Part shown: piece by piece, positions 20,411 to 32,280 of the stretch
Layout: every line of letters starts with the position of its first letter
Position numbering within the stretch: position 1 is the first letter of the stretch
Assembly (NCBI GenBank): GCA_949825065.1
Contig: OX463848.1
Location: 43,700,393-43,764,392, forward strand
Source of the DNA: Odontocerum albicorne
Taxonomy: Eukaryota; Arthropoda; Insecta; Trichoptera; Odontoceridae
Length of the DNA stretch: 64,000 nucleotides
Direction of reading: 5' to 3'
Notes under the pieces: generated by a model
What the model saw: the letters and a program-made list of their open reading frames with translations, nothing else
Told to the model about the DNA's origin: nothing
The model's database searches: none
Made by a program: the position numbers and the translations under genes

Positions 20411-21239
20411 ATCTTTACATTATCATTTTCCTTTCATTCATTCCATTCGATGTATTGTAAATGATATAATTTCCTTCCTTATGTTATAGAAATTAGTTAT
20501 TAGAAATTAGATATTTGTTTTTTTTTTACTTAAATTAAAATGTATTTTTTTATTTGTTTTGGAGTGGATGAATTATATAATTTTTTTTCTCTCAAACTTT
20601 TCGAGATTTTCGACATTTTTTATTTTCAAATGTTTCGCTTAGAATTTTGGGACAAATAATGCTCTCTGTAATGTTTAGGGATGTATTTCAATTATAACGA
20701 GGGATAACCAATGAAGTTAATACATAAAAAGCTCGAGGCAGTGTTTTTTAGATCGCCGCCTTTGGTTAGCTAAAGGGTAAGAAAATATTAATAAGTAAAT
20801 AAATTTGGAAAGCCTCGGGAAATGGGTTATGAATCTTGGAGTGCCGAGAAGAGCAAATCTGCAGAAATATTCTGTCGGGGGTAATTTCCTGCGAGTGTCG
20901 AGGCTCAGGAATTTTAATGAGAACATTCGCTTCTCCTAATAATAGAATTCGTGTATTGAATACTGATGCTGCCTGCTCGATCCACTTCAACAACGTGACT
21001 GTCGTTGGGGAGGGGATAGAGCAGTCAGAGAAGTGCTTGCTGCAAAATAAACAAAATAAAAAAAATCCGATTTCTTCATTACAATACATTTTTATCCAAT
21101 TTTACAATCAATTTGAATGAACGAGAGAGAAAAATGGATTGTAAAAAAGACCGAGAGAAGCTCCTATAAGGTAGGTTTCTTTAGATGATCGAAGTTACAA
21201 TGTATATCGTACGGTGTGTAGCAATAGAAAACAAAATCA
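20411..21239. other. Possible single-copy sequence, no gene recognised
   Basis: No match to other repeats in the window. 20720-21060 is less AT-rich and has overlapping open frames on both strands (94 codons plus strand from 20836), but neither shows family resemblance, signal peptide or membrane segment. Could be unique intergenic DNA or an exon I cannot recognise. Confidence 0.35.
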
Positions 21240-21785
21240 TTGGGGCACTGAAACGTACATACTTTAACCGGATAGTATCAAAATCTAACAAGATGTTAAT
21301 ACTATTATGGACGATAGATAGTCCAATCAATATTTTAGTGCTAACATTTGTGTAAGAGAAAAAAAATGTAAAAAGCTGAATAAATGCTGTAAAAATACGT
21401 GCACTGAGTAGAGTATATAGGGAGAGAATATATAACATAATAGGGAATGAATTAATAGGGGATGACTGTGAATTTTAGACTGATATATTAAGTAAGATGA
21501 AAACGAACACACTGAGATAGTGAGGGCATTTAGAACGAATGAATAAAGAAAATCCAGCTAAAGATGAGGTAGTAAAAGACCAAGGAAACAACTGTTGAAT
21601 AAACCGAATGGTTCATAGAAAAAAAGGAATTAAAAGCCAGAAAAAATGTAGTTGTATGTGAAGGTGCATGGATTTAGAGGGCGCAAAATACTATATATTA
21701 TAATACTCGTACATGTGCCGCGATAGTTAAGTCTGGCGCTCTGTCGTACCCTGACAGAAAAACGGCGCAATAATTCGTGTGTATC
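21240..21785 (+). mobile_element. LINE-A fragment, strongly decayed
   Basis: Plus strand starts with the same segment as 9505-9665 (AGTATCAAAATCTAACAAGATG, i.e. KSEK-like), continues through a degraded LRW..HLERMNEE block (21520-21560) and ends near SGALSYPDRK at 21730-21770, the equivalent of the LINE-A terminus. Many stops. Confidence 0.55.
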
Positions 21786-22604
21786 CAATTTTTCTTTAAG
21801 ATATCTTGTATAAATTTCAATAAAAAAAAACATATATATGGGCATAAGTTACCTGAAGAACAGGTGAATTTAAAAAGGTTTGTTTACGATATTCAACCTT
21901 AAAAAATACAAACCTTTTCAAGAAAATCTAAATTGATGGAATATAGAAATTGTCGAGTGCGTATATTTTCACCCATGTATAACGTAAGTGATAATAAATA
22001 CACTTGATATCTTAACTATCCCGCCGCCCCCTCACATATTGTAGAAAATGTTCAGCTTCATCTCTAGCGTTAATTGCACTGCTCTTAACTGTTCACGTCT
22101 TCTTTCACTATACATGGCAAATGATCTACAAACAACTAATTACTAATATAACACTAGCTTCTGTTTTAAACAGCGACTGAAAAAATATTATATTTGTTTT
22201 CAGTGACGTAATACATTAACTGATTTCTTCATTGTCCTCGTCCTTTGTCCTAGCAACAAATGATATTGTTATTTTTATTATATTTAAATCGTCAAATGAT
22301 TCCAGTCCTTTTTGTGTCTAATAATTCTGGATTAAATCTTATAATTTTCTTCGTATAAAACTATAATATTGATCAGTGGTTCTCGCGGCATCTTAAATAT
22401 CCTTAAACATTGTCGTGACCTCCAAGTGCTTACTTACACAATAACAATAAAGATTGGTTTTAAAACGGTAGTTTAATTTACTGATTACATTAACAAAAAA
22501 AACGAGGGTTGGGAGAACGGAGCGGTCGCCCCAGGCCACGAGATCCCCCAATAAAAATATTTGACTTAACTCTGATCGTCTAGTCGTCCATACGTCAAGG
22601 TTAT
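21786..22604. other. No gene seen
   Basis: Unassigned. GATCAGTGGTTCTCGCGGCA at 22373 and CGGTCGCCCCAGGCCACGAG at 22526 resemble hAT-type end and subterminal sequence, but no matching second end was found. Confidence 0.35.
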
Positions 22605-22700
22605 ATGTATCAAGGCTATGTTATTCTGATCTAGTCTGGCATGCAACAATATGCCTCAGACTCGAGGGTGTCATGTTTGATTCCAGATCATAACCAAAAA
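22605..22700 (+). repeat. tRNA-like SINE head, second type
   Basis: GATCTAGTCTGGCATGCAAC resembles an A box and CATGTTTGATTCCAGATC a B box about 40 bp later, followed by an A-run. Differs from the main SINE. One copy only, so tentative. Confidence 0.35.
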
Positions 22701-22784
22701 AAAAAACAAATTAAAAAAGAGTATTTGTGTGAGAAGAGTCATTGTACACGATGATTATCGTTGATTACATTATTGATTATATTA

Positions 22785-23105
22785 TAATAAATAAATAAAT
22801 ACATGTTTATTGATACCAACATAGTATGTACATAATACATTTAAATACACTTCAAGACCACATAAATTGCAGAGAATACATTAAAGACAGAAGCTATCAA
22901 AAGGTCTGGGCTCCTCTAATAACATCCCCCCCCTGGCCAAGATACACCCCACCAATATAGGGCGAGTCCAGCCACGGGGACACCAGATGTTTTTCAGCAT
23001 ACACCCTTGCATATGTAGAATAAGAAGAAGAAAAAAAACAGAGAAAATAAATAAATGGCAGAAAAATAAACAAATCCACAAATATCGCCACAGATCAATT
23101 CAATC
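22785..23105 (-). mobile_element. LINE-type 3' UTR fragment
   Basis: Begins with ATAAATAAATAAAT (a TTTA-type tail on the minus strand) and shares ATCAAAAGGTCTG and CACCAATA-G-GCGA blocks with 51345-51510. Probably a LINE 3' end; no coding sequence assigned, the overlapping short minus frames have no resemblance. Confidence 0.45.
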
Positions 23106-23654
23106 AAACAAATAAAGGTTCCTTGACGGCAACACAATGTAATAATCAATATTATTACATTGTGTATTACACAATACAATAATCAATATTATTGATTATA
23201 ATCAATAAATCATTGAATATACATCAAAAGTATTCTCCTTGCATTATATTATACATACACCTGTTTCACAATGTCAAAGTTACATGCATTGTCAAACCAT
23301 GATACTATCAGCATTTATTGATCGATCCACATTTCAAAAGCTTCTAGTTTCTTTGTAGTAGCCTGAATTAGTGTTTTTTATAATAATATAAGGAACATTT
23401 ATATTACAGCACCGTTTATAGATCACATTTGCGTTACAGATATTAAAAGCGCTCAATATTACTTAATTGTATTGTTCGATTGTATTGTTCGACTTGTATT
23501 GTTCGACTTGCATTGTTTTTTTTCCTATTGTATAACGTTAGGCACATCCCAATGTTAAATTCAATATATTGTTGTTTGTTAATGTATGTATCAAAAAAAA
23601 GTCCTTTAACCGTTGAAATATAAAAAAATAAAAATACTTGTATGTTATTTACGG
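23106..23654. other. No gene seen
   Basis: AT-rich, with an inverted ATAATCAATATTATT duplication (23142 and 23180) and a triple TTGTATTGTTCGA repeat (23468-23505). No gene. Confidence 0.5.
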
Positions 23655-24055
23655 TTACAGCTATAATATTGTGGAGGTTTAAAAACATTGTAATTTGTTT
23701 TATCAAACACTGGTAATTCCACTTTTTGTAACGGTATAACCCTACCGGTGTCAAGACTTTCACCTCATTATCAGGGGAGCACAAGACTTTCACCTCATCA
23801 TCAGGAGAGTAAAAGCCATGAAACCGGTAGAAATGAATGAGATAATCTTGGCGAGCAGCGGAGAGATTCTTGGTGTATATGTGTTTGCCAGATGTTCACC
23901 TCGATGCTCTCGGTACCAGTTCGATCACTCTCGGTACCAGTTCGAACATAATTCAGTCTTGTTTGTGCTCCCCTGATTATGAGGAAAACTCCTTGAAACC
24001 AGTAGGGTTATACCGTTACAAAAAGTGTTTGATAAAAAAAATTACAATGTTTTTA
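23655..24055. mobile_element. Scrambled PLE terminal repeats
   Basis: Minus-strand terminal repeat at 23655-23800, a short plus-strand piece (AAAGCCATGAAACCGGTAG, 23810), a minus-strand internal piece (GGCGAGCAGCGGAGAGATTC) with a duplicated CTCGGTACCAGTTCGA, and a plus-strand repeat at 23950-24055. No coding remains. Confidence 0.7.
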
Positions 24056-24796
24056 CCATTACATTTTTTCACGCATGTAAACACTTTTACTTTAATTCCT
24101 AAATCACTGTTTAATCAAGCCTTTATCAGAAAAAAAAATTTCAATTTAAATACTTATTGCAACCACTGAATGGATATGTAGAGATAGAAAACACTTGCTG
24201 TGGTGCAAAGAGCTCGTAGAAGATACATGGGGATACAATATTCCTAGGCCGTGTTCTACTAATTCCCCGTGACAAATTAAGGCGCTGCGAGGAACGACAG
24301 CCAAAATCGTCGTGGGATGAGGCCTCGCACACGAGCCTCATTCCATTCTACTTGGCTTACATTTAATAAAACAGTGGGACCAAGATTTTACCTTAAAATA
24401 ATTAGCAGATGAAACCTTAATCTTTATATTCTGATCCCTAAAAGTGACCACCCACCACAGAGACTTTTAAACAGAATGGAATCTATCTTTTAACTCTGAT
24501 ATTGTTAAGACTTCCAATTGATCATCGAATTTTAGTAGACGGTTTTTGGCTATTTTTACATCAAAGAAACCGGTCAACTAATTTTGACCGGTTATGTAAT
24601 TTTTTTTTACAGGAGTAACACTTTTTTATGACAAATACGAGTATATTTATCATTTCTCTTTTTAAATAACTATTTCTATGGTGAATTCTCTTGTGTTTTG
24701 TAAACAGAAATAGCTTCTTAGCAGTCGATGGATTTGGTCACGCAACCTACCTACTCGTATATAACACGAGAGTCCACAACTCTACCCATTTATATA
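24056..24796. other. No gene seen
   Basis: Unassigned sequence; 24180-24350 is slightly GC-richer with a plus-strand frame LLWCKELVEDTWGYNIPRP that I could not place. Two TACGAGTA/TACTCGTA sites occur (24636, 24752). Confidence 0.4.
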
Positions 24797-25250
24797 ACAC
24801 TTCATTGTAAAAACAATCTGACGGGCTTAACATATTGCCAGGTGGCAATCTCTTTCAGCCCACCAGAGAAAAGTAAATGAAGGAAGTTACATTCTACTTC
24901 CATACTTCAAGGTGGGAACCAACACACCAATATATAACATACGTCCTTGGTATGCTTTACGAAGTGACTGAAAAAACTCTTAATTTCTAATCAGTAAAAT
25001 AACGTGTTTCATTCCTGAATTTTCTTTTCCTTTCCTCTCCACCATACCTTCCTTTTATTTTGATTGATGATATCTCACTTTATATGAAAAAGAATGTTCT
25101 GGTGATTGTCCGTCTTTGTGGGGTTCGTGGGCATATGCTCACGTATGTGTTTATGGATTTAGTGGGGGTGGATAGTGATTGCCGCATTGCAATAAGCCCG
25201 CCAGATTGTATTTGCAATAAAAGTGTTAAATAAATAAATAAATTGTCATT
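24797..25250 (+). mobile_element. LINE-E fragment with inverted tail piece
   Basis: 24945-25250 is a plus-strand LINE-E 3' end (GATTGATGATATCTCACTTT, GGGCATATGCTCACG, CAATAAAAGTGTTAAATAAA). 24797-24895 is the tail portion in the opposite orientation, so two copies or an inverted duplication sit back to back. Confidence 0.75.
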
Positions 25251-25439
25251 TTTGCTGCTTTTGATACGACGCGGTTGTTGTTTATTACATTAAGCATTCT
25301 TTTGACCTTGTTTCCTCTTGCTATCCTTCTTGCAATGTCCCTTTCAGCTTGCTCACCAATTATAAAGATACTGCCCAGATAACACAGATTTCGCAACATC
25401 TCTTTTTATAACCTTTGATTTCACTACAATCATTTTAAA

Positions 25440-26040
25440 ATCTCTTATTTATTTAACATTTTTATTGCAAATACAATCTGGCGGGTGTATTGCCAGGCGG
25501 CAATCTCTTCCAACCAACAAGACAAAAGTAAATGAACCAAGTTACATGGTTGCATAAATCATTCAAATGACTATCCATCCCCACGAAATCCGTAAACACA
25601 TACGTGAGCATATGCCCACGAATCCCACAAAGACGGACAATCACCCGAACATTATTTTTCATATCAAGTGCGATATCAATCAAAAGAAAAGGAAGGGATG
25701 GTGGAGAGGAAATGAAAAGAAAAATCGGGAATGAAACACGTTATTTTACTGAATAGAAATTAAGAGTTTTTTCAGTCGCTTCTTAAAGCATGCCAAGGAC
25801 GGAGCGAGTTTTATATTGGTTTGTAACTGATTCTAGAGTCTCACAGCATGGACAATAAAGGAATATGTAAAAAAGAAGGAGCGGCGAACTCGAAAGGCCA
25901 ATAAACAATATCTGTTTGAGCGTAGTGCTAATCCATGATTGAAAAGATACTGAAAACTTTCGCCGATATAAGAGGGGGGGAGGCAGTTAAGGATATTATA
26001 CAATAGAGACAGTATGTGAATTTGGCGTCTCTTGGACGAA
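25440..26040 (-). mobile_element. LINE-E 3' fragment
   Basis: Minus strand with the TAAATAAA tail at 25440, complete 3' UTR and the final coding segment (RRQIHILSLLYNILNCLPPS). 5' truncated at about 26040. Confidence 0.8.
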
Positions 26041-26689
26041 ATGGACATCACTTGACACTGCGGTATACTCCTTCACATATAAGAGAAGAAAAGAAGAGAA
26101 GTATAAGAGAAGAAGAAAAGAGAATAACTCGAACAATGCTATCCCGAACGTTTGGCAGACATTTAAATAACTTACCCAAAATGAAACAGGACGACAAATC
26201 ATACAGGACTTGTATGTAAAACCAGGATTCAATTTTAGGGATGCCTTTTGTGTGTTCACACATTTTTGCTGAATACGATGTTTTTCCTCGAAATCCTTGA
26301 TGTATTTATTTTACAGGAAGAAGCGCAAGCCGCTTGTTTTATACGCTCTGTTTGTTTACTCAGCTCTTGAGAATGCAACGAGCTGAACAAGGGAGAATTG
26401 AGGGGGTGGTTCTTTCTTGGGTGGGGAATAGAACGTATAATTGTTATAAAAATCCAATCCACAAAACGCATTAATTTGAGAATATTACAATACTATATAA
26501 AGATTACGACGTCACTTATCCACCAGTTACTTGTTTTTTTCCCCGAAAACTTTTCTAGGCTCGGATAGCTAGCCTTCTTCATAATAATCAGAGCACTGAG
26601 GTGAGATGGAAAGAACGTTTACTTCTTAATGTAGATTTTTGATCTGTTGTTGCAAAAATCATTCTTGGGAGGCAGAGTATTGTATTGTA
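26041..26689. other. No gene seen
   Basis: AT-rich with a purine-rich AAGAGAAG stretch at 26080-26125. Short overlapping frames only. Confidence 0.45.
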
Positions 26690-26830
26690 TAACATTTTCG
26701 TTGTATACAGTAAAGCCTGGAGAATTTACTGCCATGTGGTAATCTATTCCAACCAACCAAAAAGATGTTAAAGATACCTTACCAACAAGGCCACGAAGGT
26801 CGTCATACACAGTTGTCCACTTTTTAGGGA
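26690..26830 (-). mobile_element. SINE, internally deleted
   Basis: Reverse complement keeps the SINE head (ATGACGACCTTCGTGGCCTT, GTTGGTAAGG) and 3' tail (TTGGTTGGAATAGATTACCA, then an ATACAATACAATAC end), but the B-box region is deleted. Same family as 43149-43375. Confidence 0.7.
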
Positions 26831-26955
26831 ACCTTCGTGTATGCGATGACCTACGGGGATCTCGTGTGCCACTATATATGGAATCCTGTCTCTGCCCATC
26901 CTGTCCACATGGGCACGCCAGTACCGTCTTGTCTTTCTACTTCAACTTATAATAT
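26815..26955 (-). mobile_element. LINE-F-like C-terminal fragment
   Basis: Minus frame reads RITDDIIS, then RKTRRYWRAHVDRMGRDRIP and GHRIHEGS, like the RRRYWNEHVNRMQDDRLP block at 51.2 kb. Short, no tail. Confidence 0.5.
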
Positions 26956-27023
26956 CGTCTGTGATACGAGCATGATTAATTTGAGTTTTTGACCCTATCT
27001 TTGACAGATTTTCTTAATATTTC

Positions 27024-27572
27024 CCTATCTTTGCTAAAAAAATCTGCACGTTCCAGTGCTGTGTATTCAATACACATGTAAAAATGAGCGATTTAAAATC
27101 GAAAAAATTAGAATATTCATAGCCAATCGCTTAAATTATTAATTAAATTTGAACTCAGAAGTGATAATAATTGAAATTTAATTGATGAAAACATGAAAAA
27201 AAAAACATCGGCCGACGTTCACAAAACGGGCAAATAAACCACCTCAAAAGAAAGCCCGCTAGCTACTGAAGCGAGAGAAGCGAGCGAACTGAGATTATAT
27301 TTCTTGCGTTCCGATATACCGAAGTAGAGTCAGAGTGAGACGTGAATAGCGTCGCTTCCTCACCCATAGCGGTTTTTTAGAATAAATATACCTACGTCAC
27401 ATACTGGCACACGTTTGATTGTATTGGTGAATTTATTCCCGATTTTCACAAAATATATCTGATGTGGCCGATAAGTGCTAATTATTATTAATATTATCTT
27501 TTTCATTCAATGCGTAAATGTATTACGGAGGAAAACTTTAAATCTGAACCCAGTATTTATTATATTTATAGT
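27024..27572 (-). repeat. LTR-like dispersed repeat, copy A
   Basis: Reverse complement of 43700-44302 over about 550 bp, with shared blocks GAAGCGACGCTATTCACGTC, CGGCCGACGT and CACATCAG-GATAT. No coding. Possible solo LTR; A differs from B by a deleted segment near 27245-27300. Confidence 0.6.
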
Positions 27573-27864
27573 AATTCAGGAGATGTAACGAATTCTTTAC
27601 CAGATCTACATCATCTTTTGCACTTCAATGCTTGACCTACTTGAAATGTTCCACATCTTATTTCCCGGTTGATTCTTCTTCATTTCTTACGGTTTTCTGC
27701 AGAAGAAAAATAATTGTGTAATGGTTTACACGTGACAGTCTTCACTTGGCTCGTTCATTACATAGAAGATCTTTTTAAATATCTTCGTTCTTAAATTTTA
27801 CAAGCCTCTTTATAATTTCGTCATGTCACTGTGCAAAGAATTGAATAATCCATCTAAGATAAAT

Positions 27865-28085
27865 CGTTAACAGTTACTTCTTCTTCTTCCCAGTGTCATA
27901 TCAGGTTCCCCCAACGTTGAATATCACCTGAGAGTAGATATCTTTGTCCCCGGTAGCCCGAAAAAGATCTCAAATGCCTCTTATGCCAGTCCAATCACGT
28001 ATATTGTGGAGCCAGGAGATTTGCCTCCTGCCAACACCTCTTCGCCAACACTTCTATTTTGCCTTGGATGATCAGGTGCAGTAAC
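27865..28085 (-). mobile_element. LINE-G 3' fragment
   Basis: Minus strand ends in a (GAA)n tail (CTTCTTCTTCTTCCCAGTGT on the plus strand) and matches the end of LINE-G at 30560-31165: IQGKIE, WQEANLLAP, then a DKDIYSQVIFNVGGT-like ending in another frame. Confidence 0.65.
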
Positions 28086-28139
28086 AGTCACTTACGGTCG
28101 CTAAATGGCTGCCAGATATCCGATTATTCAATAATATAC

Positions 28140-28390
28140 CCATATTGTAATTTGTTTAATCAAACACTGTTTATTCCACTTTTTTGTAATGATATAACCC
28201 TACTGATTTCAAGGCTTTCACCTTATCTTCAGATTCTTGTTTGTGCTCCCCTAAAGATGAAGTGAAAGCCTTGAAACTGGCAGGGTTATACCGTTACAAA
28301 AAAGCGGAATAAACAGTGTTTGATAAAACAAATTACAATGTATCTTAACCTCTACAATGTTAATGGCTTAACTATAAATAATATACAAAC
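28140..28390. mobile_element. PLE terminal repeats, tight inverted pair
   Basis: Minus-strand copy 28140-28235 and plus-strand copy 28230-28345 abut with almost no internal sequence. Motif here is CTAAAGATGAAGTGAAAGCC, GAAACTGGCAGGG, ATAAACAGTGTTTGATAAAA, followed by the common CTCTACAATGTTAATGGCTT flank. Confidence 0.7.
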
Positions 28391-29103
28391 AATTTTGAAT
28401 CGAGTGTTTTTTATTCAAAGTTATTTATTAGAGTAAAATTCGGCATGATCCAAAAATATATACTTCCTCAAAAACGTCAACCAAAATATAAAAGTAAAGT
28501 GTGTTGGGTTTGAAATACATAAAAGAGTTCAACTGGGAAGAATGAAGATTGAAGAGGTTTCTGGAGAGCTGTGGAGATAACAGTCTTCAACCCTCCACCC
28601 CCGCTGGAACAATGAGAGCAGCAAGAGAAAAATATATATTTTTAAAGAATTTTATGAATCGTTTTTCCGTTTAAACTTCCAAGAGATACATAAAGTGTTG
28701 ACGCGAGAAACGTGTGCACAATATATTTTTTTGTATTGAGAGTTGTCAATTTTTACGAGCGGTCGTCTTAAAGTTTCCGGTCCAAGGATATAAAATTGGC
28801 GATAATATTAATAAAAGGACAATTAGGATTTTCCTTAAGGGCACTCTGACTCGGGATTCGAACCCGTTTTAATTGGCATATTAAAAATACAACAAAATAA
28901 TAAAACATCTTGAGAATAAGGATAAAAAGGTGGAAGCTGCAGCCATTATATTAAGAATTTCCTCGCGTCTGCATGTGTTTAGAAAAAACATATTTGATAA
29001 GAAATTCGAAAAAAACTTATCAAGTAAAGACGAACTACAAAGAAACCTTTGTAGATCTACCAATATGTGATACACATTCGACTTAATATAGAGTACAGTG
29101 TGT
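28386..29103. other. No gene; isolated B-box-like site
   Basis: Unassigned. At 28846-28868 the minus strand reads GGGTTCGAATCCCGAG, a perfect pol III B box, without a recognisable A box: a decayed tRNA-related SINE piece at most. An ORF of 64 codons at 28881-29075 has no resemblance. Confidence 0.4.
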
Positions 29104-29111
29104 GTATATAC

Positions 29112-29717
29112 CAGGGGTGGGCATACACGAGGTCAACGAGAGCCACATTCTGGATTTTCATATATATCATATAAAGAGTCACACCATAGTCACGTTCTCA
29201 CGTTGTATTAAATACAATAATTCTAATTTATTACATATTCTACACAAATCCTAATTGCTATATAAAGTATCAAAAATACACATATAAGAAAATATAAAAA
29301 TGGGAAAGAAACCACAAAATAATTAGTTCAAAATTTATTTGATAAAAATAAAGTATAATATTGTAATAAAAAGTGTATTTATCACTTTTAGCTAAATCCC
29401 GTATCTGTGACACCAATTGGTGTAGTTTTGTATTATTTGTATTATTGGATACAAAACTGGAACCACTTCTTCCAAGTTTCTTTTAATAAATTCTCCATCT
29501 CCATATGGACGTTTCTCCATGGCACGACCAATATTCCACGCTGTTAAAAAAACTAGCTTCCTTTATTGTGTCACCTTCGTGTGTAAAAGAAGACAAGGGC
29601 CTTTGTTGTTTAAGAAGTCCAGATTGTATAATATTTTTTTATAAGAGACATTGAGAGCCGCACTTAACCCAACAAAGAGCCGTTTGCGGCTATCGGAGCC
29701 GCATTTGACCACGTCTG
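29112..29717 (-). mobile_element. hAT element with perfect 8-bp target duplication
   Basis: Starts CAGGGGTGGGC and ends GACCACGTCTG, flanked on both sides by GTATATAC (29104-29111, 29718-29725). Subterminal AGAGCCGTTTGCGGCTATCG is typical of CAGGGGTGGGC-type hAT families. On the minus strand at ~29555-29455 a relic of the transposase is readable: FLTAWNIGRAMEKRPYGDGE then FIKRNLEEVVPV, the segment of ZBED-like hAT transposases that says (I)A...P(F/Y)xDGEFIK. 606 bp, non-autonomous. Confidence 0.85.
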
Positions 29718-29725
29718 GTATATAC

Positions 29726-30374
29726 TGTTCATATTCAACAATAAATTATGATAAAACTTCCCAAAAAGGATTGTATTGAATTGCTTCTCAAAGCCGCACA
29801 CGCCACCAGTTTATCTAAAACTTTGAGGCATACAAAATTTTAACTATAATTACATCATAAATCCTAGTTTTATCATAAATAATTAAAAAAAAAGCTAAGT
29901 TATGGACGAAAATAAAAATCGATTTAATAAAAATACTTCTTAAATAATCAAACATAACCCCTAATTAAGATTATTAATTAATTAAACATTACACGAAAAT
30001 AGTATAATTATATAAAATAAACACGTTAAAATGACGAAAAATATACTGGTATAAATGATGTTATATTAAATATACTATAACCAATCTAAAGAAGACTATA
30101 AATGTATAGAAATATTCCGCAGAGCTTCAGAAATACCGAAATAGCTAAAAATCTAATAGAATTTAGTTGAAAAATTATTATCTATTAAGAAGAACAAATC
30201 ACCTCTGACATCTTCAGTAGTGCCTGATGTAGAATCTATAACATACATACTCTTATACGAGTAAATTCAGGCTGAATTTTTTTTCAGCTTAGGTTTTCAG
30301 TTTATTGTCTGTGAGTATTTATGTATTTTTATATGTGAATTCAAAGGTGTAAATTGCTGATTAAATGCTGTAGA
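29726..30374. other. AT-rich, no gene
   Basis: Very AT-rich with short frames only. No partner repeat recognised. Confidence 0.5.
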
Positions 30375-30490
30375 AAAACGTTTACTGAGAAGATTACATA
30401 AGATGACAATATTTGACAGAATACGAAATGAAGGAAATAGGGATGAATGTGAATTTAATGTATTAAATAAGAGGAAAAAGCACTTTTAAA
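30375..30490 (+). mobile_element. LINE-A fragment
   Basis: Plus strand contains the FDRIRNE-like segment (TTTGACAGAATACGAAATGA) and continues towards the LINE-A C-terminal block, as at 10680-10760. Truncated by LINE-G sequence on the right. Confidence 0.5.
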
Positions 30491-30559
30491 GGGTTTAAGT
30501 ATATCAAATTAAAAAGGACTATAAAAAAGTTCCAAAAAGCTAAGTTCATGGTGTTTGGC

Positions 30560-31165
30560 CGGCAGGATCACGTCTTATATTGAACGGTGCTGATATAGAG
30601 AGAGTGAAAACATTTAAATACCTCGGAAGTATCCTAGTGGAAGACCTCGACTTAGAAACCGAAGTCAAGTGCAGAATTGAATCATCTCGTGCGGCTTTTA
30701 ATAAAATGAGAAGCGTATTCTGCGATGATAATCTAAACTTGAAACTTCGACAACGGTTAGTCAAATGCTACGGTTGGTCAGTGTTATTGCATGGAGTGGA
30801 ATCATGGACCCTCAAAGTAAGTAGTATGAACCGACTGGAGCATTCGAAATGTGGATGCACCGGAGAATGCTACGGATACCCTGGACGGATATGGTCAGCA
30901 ACACAAGGGTTCTTCAAAGAACTAAAGCTGACAGAGTTGCTGACTAATATTAAAATCCGAAAGGTGTCCTATTTGGGTCATATACTTAGAGGAGCAAAGT
31001 ACAAATTACTTCATCTGATCATCCAAGGCAAAATAGAAGGTCGAAGAGGTGTTGGCAGGGCGTTGGAGATCTTTTTCGGGCGGCTGGGGACAAAGATGTC
31101 TACTCTCAAGTGATATACAACGTTGGGGGGACCTGACATGACACTGGGAAGAAGAAGAAGATAAA
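30560..31165 (+). mobile_element. LINE-G, 5'-truncated with (GAA)n tail
   Basis: Coding segment followed by the family ending GACCTGACATGACACTGGGA and a GAAGAAGAAGAAGA tail. Begins inside ORF2 after the RT catalytic motif. Confidence 0.75.
30580..31113 (+). pseudogene. LINE-G ORF2 C-terminal fragment (177 aa)
   Basis: Residues ~8-50 read VKTFKYLGSILVEDLDLETE and IESSRAAFNKMR, the RT thumb region where a YLG motif is diagnostic for LINEs; ~65-85 GWSVLLHGVESWTL; ~125-160 LLTNIKIRKVSYLGHILRGA, then IQGKIEGRRGVGR. The middle (SKCGCTGECYGYPGRIWSAT) and the end (ALEIFFGRLGTKMSTLK) look frameshifted relative to relatives. No catalytic aspartates, so no RT activity. Confidence 0.8.
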
Positions 31166-31959
31166 AAAAGTTAAATGTGAGTTGAAAGCAAGGTAAAAGA
31201 AGATCACAGAAATAATAATCAAATCAAAGTTATGGTATTTTGAAAGCAAGAAATTTAGTATTAGTTTGAAAAAGAGGAATTATGCCTATTGCTATAGGAA
31301 AGTCTGGAACTTTGGTTTTTTTCTGCCTACTCCGGAAGGAAGTTGCGTAGTAATATATTTTCATATATTGATTTTCTTTTTAAAATTATTATCACCGCAC
31401 TCGAATAAATCTCGTAACGGGGTGCGACAAGGAATTGGGAGAACCAAGAATGACACGTAAAAATGAAGAATTTGGTGATGAAGGGACTTTCTCTATCTGT
31501 GGTGAGAAGCAGTCTATATGACACTTACTGCAGTCCTTGAGAAGTCTTGTCTTACACCGAATAGGTCTTAATTTGTGGAACACTCAACGCTGACCAGGTG
31601 GTAGAATTCTGAGCGGAAACAATTCATTGTCTTTGAACGATACGAAGAAGAACTTGACTAAATATGTTCAAAAATTACGGCAGTTAATAAGTGTGATAGT
31701 GATTAAGTATTGGTATACAAACCTGGTGTGAGTAGTGACTCTCTTGAGAGTAACACGCCTCGCGGTGTCTCCACTCGACAGCGATATGCGGCGCTGTGTA
31801 CCTCGGGCCGGAGTTGTGATGAACTGAACGCCGGCAGGTGGAGACTGCCGTTGGGAAGCACTTCTCTGGAACACGAACACTAACATTAAATATAGATAAC
31901 TTATAGATAGCATCTGGAGATCGTTTGCTTTGGTCTACTTGGAGATCACTGAAAAGACT
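31166..31959. other. No gene recognised; GC-richer patch
   Basis: 31730-31860 is GC-richer (CGACAGCGATATGCGGCGCT, CCTCGGGCCGGAG) and may belong to a retroelement LTR together with the next entry. Short frames have no resemblance. Confidence 0.35.
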
Positions 31960-32035
31960 CGGAGTAGGGGTGACTAGGTGCAAGATGAATATCCAAAAAT
32001 GGGGTTTCTTAAGCGAAAATAGCACTTAATGTGAG
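31960..32035. repeat. Dispersed repeat shared with 34180-34260
   Basis: GGGGTGACTAG(G/A)TGCAAG, ATGGGGTTT and TAGCACT-AATGTGA blocks match at 34184-34245 in the same orientation. On the minus strand the second copy is preceded by AATAAAGTCTTGTTC, a poly(A)-signal-like stretch, hinting at an LTR terminus. Confidence 0.5.
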
Positions 32036-32039
32036 AGTA

Positions 32040-32280
32040 TACAGGAATAAACATATGTGTGGAGTATTTTGATGTATGGTTGCGAGACATAGTGCATAGG
32101 CGAAAGGGATCGAAAAAGATTGGAGACCTTCGAGATGTGGACCTATAGACGAATCCTAAGGATTTCCTGGAGAGACTACATTACAAATGACGAGGTTCTC
32201 AGCAGGATCGAAGAAACCAGGCACCTGTCAAACACCATATCAGAAAGGCGTGCAGAATGGATGGGCCTTTAGAAGTTTCA
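32040..32280 (+). mobile_element. LINE-D relative, plus strand, decayed
   Basis: Frame reads WSILMYGCET, stop, CIGERDRKRLETFEMWTYRR, ILRISWRDYITNDEVLSRIE, ERRAEWMG: the same block as LINE-D (62705-63409) at perhaps 70% identity by eye. Both ends abrupt. Confidence 0.75.
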
